NCBI GenBank assembly: GCA_020638905.1
Contig: JACKHP010000012.1
Span: 38,078-102,077 of the forward strand
DNA length: 64,000 bases
Origin: Planctomycetota bacterium
Lineage (GTDB): Bacteria > Planctomycetota > B15-G4
Reading direction: 5' to 3'
The position numbers were made by a program, and so were the translations under genes. This document shows positions 8,039 to 16,313 of the stretch, one piece after another. The first letter of the stretch is position 1. Every line of letters starts with the position of its first letter. Below the pieces are notes generated by a model. It saw nothing but the letters and a program-made list of their open reading frames with translations, was not told where the DNA came from and searched no databases.

Positions 8039-9511
8039 ATGTCCACCCCGAAGACCTTCGGCGAGCTCAAGGCCAGCGGTTGGCGTCCTTCCAGCGTCAA
8101 GGACGAGATGCGCCGCAACCTCGTGCAACGGCTGCGCGAGCGGCGTCCCGTGTTCCCGGGGCTGGTGGGCTACGACCGGACGGTCATCCCGGCCGTCCAG
8201 GACGCGATCCTCTCGCGGCACGACTTCATCCTGCTCGGCCTGCGCGGACAGGCCAAGACGCGCCTGCTGCGCGCGCTGCCCGACCTGCTCGACGACGAGA
8301 TCCCGGTGGTCGAGGGCAGCGAGCTGAACGAAGATCCGTTCGGTCCGCTCACCGCGGCCACGCGCGAGCGCATCGCGCGCGAGGGCGACGCGCTGCCCAT
8401 CGCGTGGCTGCCGCGCGCTGCGCGCTACCACGAGAAGCTGGCCACGCCCGACGTCACGGTGGCCGACCTGATCGGCGACGTCGACCCGATCAAGGCCGCC
8501 ACGAAGAAGCTGGCCTTCTCCGACGAGGGCGTCATCCACTACGGCATCATCCCGCGCACGAACCGCGGCATCTTCGCCATTAACGAGCTGCCCGACCTCG
8601 CGGCGCGCATCCAGGTGGGACTGCTCAACCTGCTCGAAGAGGGCGACGTGCAGATCCGCGGCTTCCCGGTGCGGCTGCCGCTCGACATCTGCCTCGTCTT
8701 CTCGGCCAACCCTGAAGACTACACGAACCGCGGGAACATCATCACGCCGCTGCGCGACCGCATCGCGTCGCAGATCCTGACGCACTACCCGCGCACGCTC
8801 GACGAGGCGCTGGCGATCACGCGTCAGGAGGCCTGGACGGGGCGTGACGACGGCGTCGAGGTGGTCGTCCCCGAGCTGCTCGAGCGCATCGTCGAGCAGG
8901 TGGCGTTCGAGGCGCGCGAGAGCGAGTTCGTCGACCAGTCGTCCGGCGTCTCGGCGCGCATGACGATCTCGCTCATGGAGAACGTCGTGAGCAGCGCCGA
9001 ACGGCGCGGGATGCTCACCGGCGAGCGGCGCGTGGTGGCGCGCCTGGCCGACCTGTTCGGTTCGACGTCCGCGGTCACCGGCAAGATCGAGCTCGTCTAC
9101 GAGGGCGAGCGCGAGGGCGTGGCCGCGGTCGCGCTGCACCTCATGGGCAAGGCGGTCAAGAGCGTGCTGGCCGAGCGGCTGCCCGACGCACTCGCGCCGG
9201 CCGGGCCCGGAGACGCGGCGCACGACGAGGCGTACCTGCCGATCCTGGCGTCGTTCCGCGCGGGGACGACGGCCGACGTGGCCGACGACGTGGCCGAGGT
9301 CGAGATGCGCCGCCGGCTCGACCGCATCGCCGGGCTGCGCGAGCTGGCGCAGCGGGCGCTCGAGCCGTCCGACGAGGTCGAGTGCACGGCGGCGATGGAG
9401 CTCGTGCTCGAGGCGCTGCACCAGAGCGCGCTGCTCTCGCGCGACGAACTCGTGCGCGGGCACGCCTACGCCGATCCGTTCGACGCCATGGCGCGCAGCC
9501 TCGACGACTGA
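8039..9511 (+). CDS. MoxR/magnesium-chelatase-type AAA+ ATPase
   Basis: A 490-residue AAA+ protein. ATG 8039 is chosen because GGAGGT at 8023-8028 sits at ideal spacing; an in-frame ATG at 8021 would put that Shine-Dalgarno site inside the gene. Residues 67-74 (G-L-R-G-Q-A-K-T) are the Walker A loop, and residues 177-187 (G-I-F-A-I-N-E-L-P-D-L) cover the Walker B region in the form typical of magnesium chelatase ChlI/MoxR proteins. Sensor and lid segments follow. It is directly followed by a von Willebrand protein, the usual MoxR partner. Such pairs act as chaperone-like remodelers or metal inserters. The client here is not evident. Confidence 0.88.
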   Translation: MSTPKTFGELKASGWRPSSVKDEMRRNLVQRLRERRPVFPGLVGYDRTVIPAVQDAILSRHDFILLGLRGQAKTRLLRALPDLLDDEIPVVEGSELNEDPFGPLTAATRERIAREGDALPIAWLPRAARYHEKLATPDVTVADLIGDVDPIKAATKKLAFSDEGVIHYGIIPRTNRGIFAINELPDLAARIQVGLLNLLEEGDVQIRGFPVRLPLDICLVFSANPEDYTNRGNIITPLRDRIASQILTHYPRTLDEALAITRQEAWTGRDDGVEVVVPELLERIVEQVAFEARESEFVDQSSGVSARMTISLMENVVSSAERRGMLTGERRVVARLADLFGSTSAVTGKIELVYEGEREGVAAVALHLMGKAVKSVLAERLPDALAPAGPGDAAHDEAYLPILASFRAGTTADVADDVAEVEMRRRLDRIAGLRELAQRALEPSDEVECTAAMELVLEALHQSALLSRDELVRGHAYADPFDAMARSLDD

Positions 9512-9523
9512 GGAGCGGCTCTC

Positions 9524-10624
9524 TTGCGCGACTTCCTGTACCGCGACCACGACCCCGCGCGCGACGCGCGCGAGCGGCTGCTCGAGCGGCTGGCGAAGCT
9601 CTTCCGCGACCTGCTGCTGCGCACGAGCGGCGACGTCGACGAGGCCTTCCGCTGGCTCGACCACATCGGTCGGCGGCACGGCATCTTCCCCGACAAGCTG
9701 ACGCTCGACGAGGTCAAGGCGTGGCTCGAGCGCGATCGCACCCTGGCGCGCGACGGCCAGGGCAACCTGCGCGTCACGCCGCGCGGCGAGCAGCGCCTGC
9801 GCCTCGACGCGCTCGACACGGTCTTCGGCGCGCTGCAGCGCGACGCCGCGGGCGAGCACCGCACCAAGGTCGACGGCACCGGCGGCGAGCGCCAGCCCGA
9901 GACGCGCCGCTGGCGCTTCGGCGATCCCGTCTCGCACGTCGACGGGCGCACCACGATCCACAACACGCTGAGGCGCGTGGGACTGGGCGATCTCGACGTC
10001 ACCGAGGAAGACCTCGAGGTCTTCGAGACCGAGCACAGCTCGTCCTGCGCCACGGTGCTGCTCGTCGACGTGAGCCACAGCATGGTGCTCTACGGCGAAG
10101 ACCGCATCACGCCGGCGAAACAGGTCGCGATGGCGCTGTGCGAGCTCATCCGCACGCGCTACCCGAAGGACGGGCTCGACGTGGTGCTGTTCGGCGACGA
10201 CGCCGTGCGCGTGCCGGTCGACGAGCTGCCGTGGGTCTCGGCAGGACCGTTCCACACGAACACCCGCGGCGGACTGCGGCTCGCCCAGGAGATCCTGCGC
10301 AAGCGCCGGCAGGCCAACAAGCGCATCCTCATGATCACCGACGGCAAGCCCTCGGCGCTCACCGAGCGCGACGGCACGGTCTACAAGAACCCGTTCGGAC
10401 TCGACGAGCGCGTGGTGAACAAGACCCTCGACGAGGCCGCGAACTGCCGGCGGCTGGGCATCCCGGTGACGACGTTCATGCTCACCGACGACCCGGTGCT
10501 GGTCGACTTCGTCGATCGCTTCACGCGCCTCAACAAGGGACAGGCGTACTATTCGCGTCCCGACCGGCTGGGTGCGTTCGTGCTCGTCGACTACCTGCGC
10601 AACCGGCGCCGCACGGTCGAGTGA
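9524..10624 (+). CDS. Von Willebrand factor A domain protein, MoxR partner
   Basis: The 366-residue product starts at TTG 9524. The start is supported by AGGAG at 9511-9515, which overlaps the stop of the MoxR gene and gives an 8-bp spacing. The N-terminal ~165 residues are helical and charged. The VWA domain has the metal-ion-dependent adhesion motif D-V-S-H-S at 182-186, a later T-R-G-G turn and the I-T-D-G-K motif. There is no signal peptide or membrane segment, so it acts in the cytoplasm, as expected for a cofactor of the neighbouring AAA+ ATPase. The target is unknown. Confidence 0.85.
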   Translation: MRDFLYRDHDPARDARERLLERLAKLFRDLLLRTSGDVDEAFRWLDHIGRRHGIFPDKLTLDEVKAWLERDRTLARDGQGNLRVTPRGEQRLRLDALDTVFGALQRDAAGEHRTKVDGTGGERQPETRRWRFGDPVSHVDGRTTIHNTLRRVGLGDLDVTEEDLEVFETEHSSSCATVLLVDVSHSMVLYGEDRITPAKQVAMALCELIRTRYPKDGLDVVLFGDDAVRVPVDELPWVSAGPFHTNTRGGLRLAQEILRKRRQANKRILMITDGKPSALTERDGTVYKNPFGLDERVVNKTLDEAANCRRLGIPVTTFMLTDDPVLVDFVDRFTRLNKGQAYYSRPDRLGAFVLVDYLRNRRRTVE

Positions 10625-10680
10625 CGCGCGTCGCGCGACGGTGCGAGCCGCGGGTCGTCGCGGGACGCCCCGGCGTGACG

Positions 10681-11397
10681 TCAGTCGGCGTCAGCCGGAG
10701 GCGGCTCGTGGACGACCATGATCTCGTCCAGCGGCTTGCGCAGCAGCGCGGCGGCCGGCACCTCGCAGTCGTCGGCCGCGTAGCCGATCGGCACGAGCAG
10801 GAACGGGCGCTCGTGCGCGGGACGTCCCAGCACGCGCGAGAGGAACGCCATCGGGCTGGGCGTGTGGGTGAGCGTCGCGAGTCCGGCGTGGTGCGCGGCG
10901 GCGAGCAGCAGCCCGCACGCGAGCCCGACCGACTCGGCCGGATAGTAGACCTGTCCGCCGTCGTCGCGGCGCATGAGCTTGAAGACGACCACGAGCCAGG
11001 GCGCCACCTCGAGGAAGGCCTTGTCGGCGTCGGTACCCAGCGGGCCGAGGTCTGCCAGCCACTCGGCGTTGGCGCGCTCGGCGTAGAACGCGCGCTCTTC
11101 CTCTTCGGCGGCCAGGCGGATCCGGCGTTTGAGCGCCGGGTCGGACACGCACACGAAGCGCCACGGCTGCTTGTTCGCGCCGCTGGGCGCGGTCGATGCG
11201 GCGCGCACGATCTGTTCGATCGTCGCGCGCGACACCGGACGCTCGGAGAACGCGCGCACCGTACGCCGCCTGCGCATCACCTCGTAGAAGCGCCGCGCGG
11301 CCTCCTCGGGCGGCAGCCCCGGGTCGTGTCGGTCGACGAACGGCACGTGCGGCGGACGCTGTGCATCGCCGTCCGGCGCGGGGGATCCCCCGCTCAC
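10681..11397 (-). CDS. Nitroreductase-fold flavoprotein of the iodotyrosine deiodinase type
   Basis: A 238-residue FMN-dependent protein starting at GTG 11397, which overlaps the upstream lipoprotein stop as GTGA. It has the nitroreductase signature R-R-T-V-R-A-F, then A-P-S-G-A-N-K-Q-P-W for FMN binding, and a C-terminal G-R-P-A-H-E-R-P-F-L-L-V-P-I-G-Y block. The lid region keeps the Glu-x3-Tyr pair (E-R-A-F-Y) and, 13 residues after the shared Trp, the Lys of T-D-A-D-K. I align these by hand with the Glu157/Tyr161/Lys182 substrate clamp of human iodotyrosine deiodinase. That suggests reductive dehalogenation of halotyrosines or a related zwitterion rather than a generic nitroreductase. There is no signal peptide, so it is cytoplasmic. 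Confidence 0.82.
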   Translation of the reverse strand: MSGGSPAPDGDAQRPPHVPFVDRHDPGLPPEEAARRFYEVMRRRRTVRAFSERPVSRATIEQIVRAASTAPSGANKQPWRFVCVSDPALKRRIRLAAEEEERAFYAERANAEWLADLGPLGTDADKAFLEVAPWLVVVFKLMRRDDGGQVYYPAESVGLACGLLLAAAHHAGLATLTHTPSPMAFLSRVLGRPAHERPFLLVPIGYAADDCEVPAAALLRKPLDEIMVVHEPPPADAD

Positions 11398-12917
11398 GGA
11401 GCGTCGCCGTCGGACAGGAAGTCGGCGCAGAAGTCGGCGTCGAGCCGCGCCAGCAGCGGCTTGAGCGCGTAGCGCAGCAGCGCGTTGGCCGCCGTCGCGG
11501 GTGCGTCGTCGTTGCCGCCGCCCTTGATCTCGCCGCTGGACACGACGCGCGTGCGTCCCGCGTCGAGCGGCACGATCTCGAGCGAGGCCTCGAGCCGGAA
11601 CATCTGCAGCGGCGGCATGCGGTCGCCCTTGGACGCGTTGCCCGTGCCGCGCAGGACGTAGTCGAACGACGGCGCCAGCCGCTCGCGCAGCGCGTCGACC
11701 GACATCGAGAGCGGGTCGTCGCCCTCGGCCAGGCCCGCGGGACGCGACGACTGCACGGCGAAGCCCTTGCGCGAGAGGTGTCCCGCCACCTCGGACAGCA
11801 GGCGCCCGTCGTCGAGCGGCCGGTCCTCGTAGCGCTCGTCGACCACCACCAGGATGCGCGTCTGTCCCGGCGTGGGCAGCCGGTACTGGAAGGTGAGCGA
11901 CGGGACGCGCGTCGCGGGCCAGGCGGGCGCGATGCGCTGCAGGTCGGGCTCGAAGAGCACGGCGTTCGCGGCGCGTCCGGTGTTGGCGAGGTCGGTCACG
12001 CTGCACGCGAGCGTGCCGTCGGCGTCGGTGAGCAGCGCCGACGCGGCGAGCTGCGCGAGCTCGCCGTCGGCGAAGCGGAAGCGCGCCGGGAAGTCGGGTA
12101 CGGGGTGCAGCGTGCCGTCGTCGTCGGCCGCGTCGATCCGCGCGACGAGCGGCTCCGCCAGGCGCGCGCCCACGTGTCCCTCCTGGTCGTCGCCGGAGAC
12201 GATCGAGAGGTGCAGTGCGGCGACCGAGCGCAGCAGGTCGCCCTCGACCGCGACGAGGCGCTGGCGCAGGCGCTGGAGCTGCTCCTCGGCGGGGCGCTGC
12301 AGGGGACCGCCGAAGGCGACGGTGCGCGCGCGCGTCCCGTGGGCCTCGCCGCGGGCCAGCGCGTCGTAGGCCTCGAGCCGGTGGGTGAGCGCGCGCCCGA
12401 GAGACGAGCCGCCGAGCGCGTCGGCGGTCTGCAGCGACGTGGTGGCGGCCTCCATCTCGCGCCCGAGGGCGTCGAGGTCGCTGCGCACGAGCAGCTCGCG
12501 CGGGACGGCCACGAGCGCATCGAACTCGCCCGTGCGCGGATCCTGCCAGGTGTCCACGAGCGTCGCACCGGGCAGGTCCTGCGCGGCCACCAGGCGCACC
12601 GTCTCGGTGAGCCGCTCGCTCGACGACGACTGGCCGTCGACCAGCAGGCTCTTCGACTCGGACTCGAGCACGCCCTGCACCTGAACCTCGATCGTCTGCG
12701 CGATCTGGTTCACCGCGTTCGCGTAGGCGGTCGCGCGCGGATCGCCGTCCTTCGCGGAGGCCCGCCCGACGGCGGCGAGATGCGTGGCGGCCGGGGCCTT
12801 GGGATGGGTGGTCGGCGATTCGACCCATCCCGGCGAGGAGGCCTCGTCGGCGCCGGGCGAGGCGCAGGCGGCGAGGACGAGCACGAGCATGAACAGGCAG
12901 GTCGGGGTTCGGCGCAT
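11394..12917 (-). CDS. LPP20-type lipoprotein with large C-terminal region
   Basis: ATG 12917 begins M-R-R-T-P-T-C-L-F-M-L-V-L-V-L-A-A-C, a lipoprotein signal with lipobox L-A-A-C. The open frame extends upstream, but that part is not protein-like. After the signal comes an LPP20-like domain: W-V-E-S-P, then A-V-G-R-A-S and a helix with repeated Ala, ending V-D-T-W-Q-D-P and a V-A-V-P-R strand. A ~330-residue C-terminal part (507 residues in total) contains helices and two alpha/beta-like stretches that I do not recognise. It is likely anchored in the outer membrane or periplasm. The coupled nitroreductase follows. Related small lipoproteins lie divergently at 13344-15079. Confidence 0.75.
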   Translation of the reverse strand: MRRTPTCLFMLVLVLAACASPGADEASSPGWVESPTTHPKAPAATHLAAVGRASAKDGDPRATAYANAVNQIAQTIEVQVQGVLESESKSLLVDGQSSSSERLTETVRLVAAQDLPGATLVDTWQDPRTGEFDALVAVPRELLVRSDLDALGREMEAATTSLQTADALGGSSLGRALTHRLEAYDALARGEAHGTRARTVAFGGPLQRPAEEQLQRLRQRLVAVEGDLLRSVAALHLSIVSGDDQEGHVGARLAEPLVARIDAADDDGTLHPVPDFPARFRFADGELAQLAASALLTDADGTLACSVTDLANTGRAANAVLFEPDLQRIAPAWPATRVPSLTFQYRLPTPGQTRILVVVDERYEDRPLDDGRLLSEVAGHLSRKGFAVQSSRPAGLAEGDDPLSMSVDALRERLAPSFDYVLRGTGNASKGDRMPPLQMFRLEASLEIVPLDAGRTRVVSSGEIKGGGNDDAPATAANALLRYALKPLLARLDADFCADFLSDGDAP

Positions 12918-13343
12918 GGGGGTCCATTCTGGAGACGGGGCGCCGCGGATCCAGCGAATCCGCGCGGGGGCGCCGAGCAGGGGCAGGCGCGCGGGGGCGG
13001 CAGTCCGGGACGCGGACGAGTCCCGCGGCGCGTCGGCGACGGCCCGCGTCCCCTGCGCGGGAGTCCGTCCCTGCGCCGTGCCGCGGCCGCAGGCCGTGGC
13101 GTCGGCCACGACGTGGCGCCCCGGCGCTCCCCGACGAGCAGGCCGTCGTCCCGTGTGATTGCGCCGGATTCCCCCTGTCGGCGCCCTCGCGCGTTTGGCA
13201 GGCTAGCCCCCGGTCGACCGCGAGGGACCCCAGAGACCCCCGAGCGGCAGGAGGGCGACCACGATGGCGCCCGATCGGCCGCGAGGGACCGACGACCCAA
13301 CCGCGGTGAAGATCAGCACCGCGATCTTCCCGGAGAACCGACG
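12918..13343. other. Divergent intergenic region between lipoprotein genes
   Basis: These 426 bp separate the minus-strand LPP20-type lipoprotein from the three-gene plus-strand lipoprotein run and must hold both promoters. TTGGCA lies at 13195-13200, followed immediately by GGCTAG, but the spacing is not that of a sigma70 promoter. GGAG at 13332-13335 is the ribosome site for the 13344 gene. No RNA gene or convincing terminator is visible. Confidence 0.45.
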
Positions 13344-13997
13344 ATGACCCGTACGATTGGTGCCCGCCTCGCTCTCGTCGCGATGGCTGCGATCCTGCTC
13401 CCCGTCCTCGGTTGCGCCAGTGACGGCGAGAAGACCGACGCGACGCTGCCCGTGGGCGAAGGCGGTCCGAAGTGGATCGACCAGCCCCAGGGCGTCTACG
13501 AGGAAGGCGGCGAGCAGTGGATCTACGCCGTCGGCCAGGCCAACTTCGACCCGAACCGCTCGGCGCAGCGCAACAAGGCCGCCATGCGGGCGCGCACCGA
13601 GATGGCGCGCGTGCTCAAGGTCGCGGTGCAGAGCATGGCCGAGGACTACCAGAGCACGAACCGCGACTTCTACAACATGGATGCGGCCTCCTCGGTCGAG
13701 TACTACGAGGAGATCTCGCGCCAGGTGACCGACGTGACCCTCTCGGGCTCGCGTCAGCTCGACGGCTGGCAGGACAAGGCGACCGGCGACTACTACATCC
13801 TGTACGGCATGCCGCTCGACACCAGCTTCTTCGACGCGTACATGAAGTCGGCCGAGGACGCCTACGCGCGCTACTCGCAGCGCGAGATGATCAAGGCCCA
13901 GAAGGAAGAGTACGCGGGCAAGCTCGACGAGCAGCTCGAGAAGATGAAGCAGATGGACGACAAGCAGCTGGCCGGTTTCCTCAAGCTCAACGGCTGA
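13344..13997 (+). CDS. LPP20-family lipoprotein
   Basis: A 217-residue product from ATG 13344 with GGAG 9 bp upstream. The signal ends L-L-P-V-L-G-C at residues 18-24, a good lipobox. The LPP20-like core follows: K-W-I-D-Q-P, then W-I-Y-A-V-G-Q-A, a helix with repeated Arg/Ala/Lys, and a strand Y-Y-I-L-Y-G-M-P-L. The C-terminal 60 residues form a charged Glu/Lys-rich helix likely to be a coiled coil. LPP20-family proteins are poorly understood envelope lipoproteins. This is the first of three in a row and ends just before a strong hairpin. Confidence 0.8.
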   Translation: MTRTIGARLALVAMAAILLPVLGCASDGEKTDATLPVGEGGPKWIDQPQGVYEEGGEQWIYAVGQANFDPNRSAQRNKAAMRARTEMARVLKVAVQSMAEDYQSTNRDFYNMDAASSVEYYEEISRQVTDVTLSGSRQLDGWQDKATGDYYILYGMPLDTSFFDAYMKSAEDAYARYSQREMIKAQKEEYAGKLDEQLEKMKQMDDKQLAGFLKLNG

Positions 13998-14023
13998 GCC
14001 CGGGTGGCCGATGGCCCGCGACG

Positions 14024-14056
14024 CGGCCCGACCGATTCAGGTGATCGGTCGGGCCG
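14024..14056 (+). terminator. Strong hairpin after the first lipoprotein gene
   Basis: CGGCCCGACCGAT (14024-14036) pairs perfectly over 13 bp with ATCGGTCGGGCCG (14044-14056) around a 7-nt loop. Only a short TTT follows at 14063-14065, so termination may be partial. It lies 27 bp after the stop at 13997 and 41 bp before the next start, and probably attenuates the following lipoprotein genes. Confidence 0.65.
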
Positions 14057-14096
14057 CCGACGTTTCCAGCAAGCCCGTGTGCGAGGGGGGTGTCCG

Positions 14097-14519
14097 ATGA
14101 GTCGTCTGCTGCTGGGCGTGTTGCTCGCGTGCGTCGCGGGGTGCGGCCTCCTCGGCCCGCCGAAATGGGTGCTCGACTTCCCGAGCAGTGACGCGACGTA
14201 CATCTACGGTGTCGGCTCGGCCGGCGTGACCCACGACCACAACCCCGACAAGTCGAAGAAGTACGCCATCGACCGGGCGATGCAAGACCTCTCGTACCAG
14301 ATCAAGACCGAGGTCGTCGCGATCAGCGAGATGCACGAGACCTCGCACAACACCACGCTGCGTGTCGACTCGGTCAACCTGACCGACTCGGACATGAAGG
14401 GTGTCGAGATCGTCGACGTGTGGGTCGACAAGAAGGGCGAGGCCGGACTCAAGCAGCGCACCTGGGTGCTCGTGCGGTTGCCGCACTCCGCGGTCGACAA
14501 GATCCTGGCGCGCTACTGA
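14097..14519 (+). CDS. Small LPP20-like lipoprotein A
   Basis: A 140-residue product starting at ATG 14097 with a G-rich Shine-Dalgarno (GAGGGGGG) 6 bp upstream. The lipoprotein signal is short, with lipobox V-A-G-C at residues 13-16. The mature protein begins G-L-L-G-P-P-K-W-V-L-D-F and carries Y-I-Y-G-V-G-S-A-G, a helix A-I-D-R-A-M-Q-D-L, and the end block E-I-V-D-V-W-V-D ... R-T-W-V-L-V-R-L-P. It is clearly paralogous to the next gene, with the same lipobox context, the same W-V and Y-G-V-G motifs and the same end block. Periplasmic or outer-membrane location is inferred. The function is unknown. Confidence 0.8.
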   Translation: MSRLLLGVLLACVAGCGLLGPPKWVLDFPSSDATYIYGVGSAGVTHDHNPDKSKKYAIDRAMQDLSYQIKTEVVAISEMHETSHNTTLRVDSVNLTDSDMKGVEIVDVWVDKKGEAGLKQRTWVLVRLPHSAVDKILARY

Positions 14520-14548
14520 CTCGCGTCCGAGGGACGAAAGAGGCTGCC

Positions 14549-15079
14549 ATGCGTCGTGTCCCGCTGCTGTTCGCCGTGCTCGTGCTCTCGGGCTGTGGAC
14601 TCTTCTCGCCGCCGCGCTGGGTGCAGGTGCACCCGGCGCTCTCCGACGGCTTCGTGTACGGCGTGGGGCAGAGCGGCCCGACCGACGACGGTGAGCCGAC
14701 CACGGCCGAGGGCGTGGCCCGCACGCGTTCCCTCGACGATCTGTCGTGGCAGGTGCGCCTGCTGGCGGCCGAGCGGCTCGGGCCGTCGTCCCCGAACGAC
14801 ATGCTGGTCATCCCCCCGTTGCTCGAGGGCGAGCTCGAGGGCGCCGAGATCGTCGAGGTGTGGGTCGACACCTTCGGCGACACGAAGGGCGACCTGCGCA
14901 CCTACGCCCTGGCGCGCGTCCCCGTGACACGACTCGACGCGATCGTGACGCGGTTGGGCGGGGCGCACGACGACGGACCGAAGGCTGCCGCCGACGCGAT
15001 GGAGGAGGTCGACCTCGAAGGCGCCGACGACGAGGTTTCGGACGACGAGGCCGGCGGCGGCGCGCCTTCGGACGGCTGA
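14549..15079 (+). CDS. Small LPP20-like lipoprotein B, paralogue of A
   Basis: A 176-residue product from ATG 14549 with AAAGAGG at 14537-14543. The signal ends V-L-S-G-C, followed by G-L-F-S-P-P-R-W-V, almost the same context as the previous gene. It shares F-V-Y-G-V-G-Q-S-G, a helix S-L-D-D-L-S-W-Q, and E-I-V-E-V-W-V-D ... R-T-Y-A-L-A-R-V-P. It differs by a ~40-residue acidic tail rich in Asp and Glu that the paralogue lacks. The pair probably arose by tandem duplication. The function is unknown. The acidic tail could bind cations or a basic partner. Confidence 0.8.
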   Translation: MRRVPLLFAVLVLSGCGLFSPPRWVQVHPALSDGFVYGVGQSGPTDDGEPTTAEGVARTRSLDDLSWQVRLLAAERLGPSSPNDMLVIPPLLEGELEGAEIVEVWVDTFGDTKGDLRTYALARVPVTRLDAIVTRLGGAHDDGPKAAADAMEEVDLEGADDEVSDDEAGGGAPSDG

Positions 15080-15143
15080 GCGCCCGCGCCGGGCCAGCCC
15101 GGCGCACCGCGTCTGCTGCGCGCCGCCTGGGTGGACGTCGGAC

Positions 15144-16088
15144 GTGCCCCGGAGATCGCCCTTGTCCGCGTCCCGTGCCGCTTCGCTCACGCTCGTCGTG
15201 AACCCCTTTGGGGGCGGCGGACGGGGACGCGGCGCGGCCGCGCGCGCCGCACGGGTCCTGCGCGCCGCGGGGCGCGAGGTCGCGTTGCACGAGACGCGCG
15301 CGCCCGGCCACGCCCGCGCGCTGGCCGCCACGCTGCCGCTCGACGACGACGGCGTGCTCGTCGCGGTGGGCGGAGACGGCACGTTCCACGAGCTGTGCAA
15401 CGGCGTGCTCGCGCGCACGCGACCCGTGCCCGTGGCGCTCGTCCCTGCCGGCTCGGGAGACGCGCTGGCGCGCGACCTCGGGCTGGACGGCAGGGATGCC
15501 CCCGAACGGGCCGCCCGGCGCGTGCTCGCGGGCGCGCGTCGCGCACTCGACGTGGTGCGTGTGACGTGCGGCGCTGAGCAGCTGTTCGCCGTGAACGTGC
15601 TCGGCTTCGGCCTGGTGGGGGACGTGGCCGCGCGCGCCGAGCGGCTGCGTCGCCTCGGTCCGCGGCGCTACCGTCTGGCGTCGCTGCTGTGCGTGCTGCG
15701 CGCGCGCCCGCGCACGGCGCGCGTGACCCTCGACGACGAGGTCTTCGACGGACCGCTGCACCTGCTCTTCGCCGGCAACACGCGTCACACGGGGGCGGGC
15801 ATGCGACTCGTCCCCGAGGCCGACCCGTCGGACGGGTGGCTCGACGTGCTGCTCGTGCCGGGTGTGGGGCGCCTCGCGCTGCTGCGCCTGCTGGCGCGGG
15901 TCGATCGCGGCACGCACCTGGCGGGCCCGCTCGTCGTCGCGCGTCGCGCGCGACGCATGACGTGGGACGTCCCCGACGGCCCTGCGCTGAACGTCGACGG
16001 CGAGGTCTGGGCGCCCGCGGCCGACGCCGACGGACGGCGGCGGATACGCGCCGAGGTACTGCCCGGCGCGCTCGAACTGCTGGCCTGA
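15144..16088 (+). CDS. Diacylglycerol/sphingosine kinase-family lipid kinase
   Basis: The DAGK catalytic fold is recognisable from V-V-N-P-F-G-G-G-G-R-G-R-G near the N-terminus, then V-A-V-G-G-D-G-T-F-H-E (the GGDGT nucleotide site), P-A-G-S-G-D-A-L-A-R, and a C-terminal L-N-V-D-G-E block. The size (about 310 residues) fits YegS/DgkB-type lipid kinases, which phosphorylate diacylglycerol or related lipids at the membrane. The start is uncertain: GTG 15144 gives 314 residues, but TTG 15162 has GGAGA at 15151-15155 at good spacing and may be the true start. It is a single gene between the lipoprotein run and the oxidase operon. Confidence 0.87.
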   Translation: MPRRSPLSASRAASLTLVVNPFGGGGRGRGAAARAARVLRAAGREVALHETRAPGHARALAATLPLDDDGVLVAVGGDGTFHELCNGVLARTRPVPVALVPAGSGDALARDLGLDGRDAPERAARRVLAGARRALDVVRVTCGAEQLFAVNVLGFGLVGDVAARAERLRRLGPRRYRLASLLCVLRARPRTARVTLDDEVFDGPLHLLFAGNTRHTGAGMRLVPEADPSDGWLDVLLVPGVGRLALLRLLARVDRGTHLAGPLVVARRARRMTWDVPDGPALNVDGEVWAPAADADGRRRIRAEVLPGALELLA

Positions 16089-16231
16089 GCCGCCGCACCC
16101 GCGGTGCCGGGGTCGAGGCGGCGCGGTCTCGTCCCCGGCGGGCGATTCCCGAGAGGCGCCGAGGGTCGGGCTTGTCTCGCCCCCCTGGGGTCGGCAGCAT
16201 CGAGGACGCGGTGAGGGACGCGCTCTCGGGC

Positions 16232-16261
16232 TTGCAATCCGGACGTCGTGTGCCGTAATCT
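16232..16261 (+). promoter_or_regulatory. Sigma70-like promoter for the cbb3 oxidase operon
   Basis: TTGCAA at 16232-16237 and TAATCT at 16256-16261 are separated by 18 bp, and the ATG of the first operon gene is at 16314. This is among the best -35/-10 matches in the window. I see no FNR-type TTGAT-n4-ATCAA site around it, so oxygen control is not evident from sequence. Confidence 0.55.
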
Positions 16262-16313
16262 CCCGACCCGCCAGTCCGTTTGTGCCGCTCATCCCGTCGA
16301 CGGGAGCCCTTCC

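Noticed and set aside
3207..8327. A 1706-codon plus-strand open frame antisense to the YhaO/YhaN-like genes
   Set aside because: High GC leaves most frames open; the translation is low-complexity Arg/Ala and the opposite strand carries the recognisable motifs.
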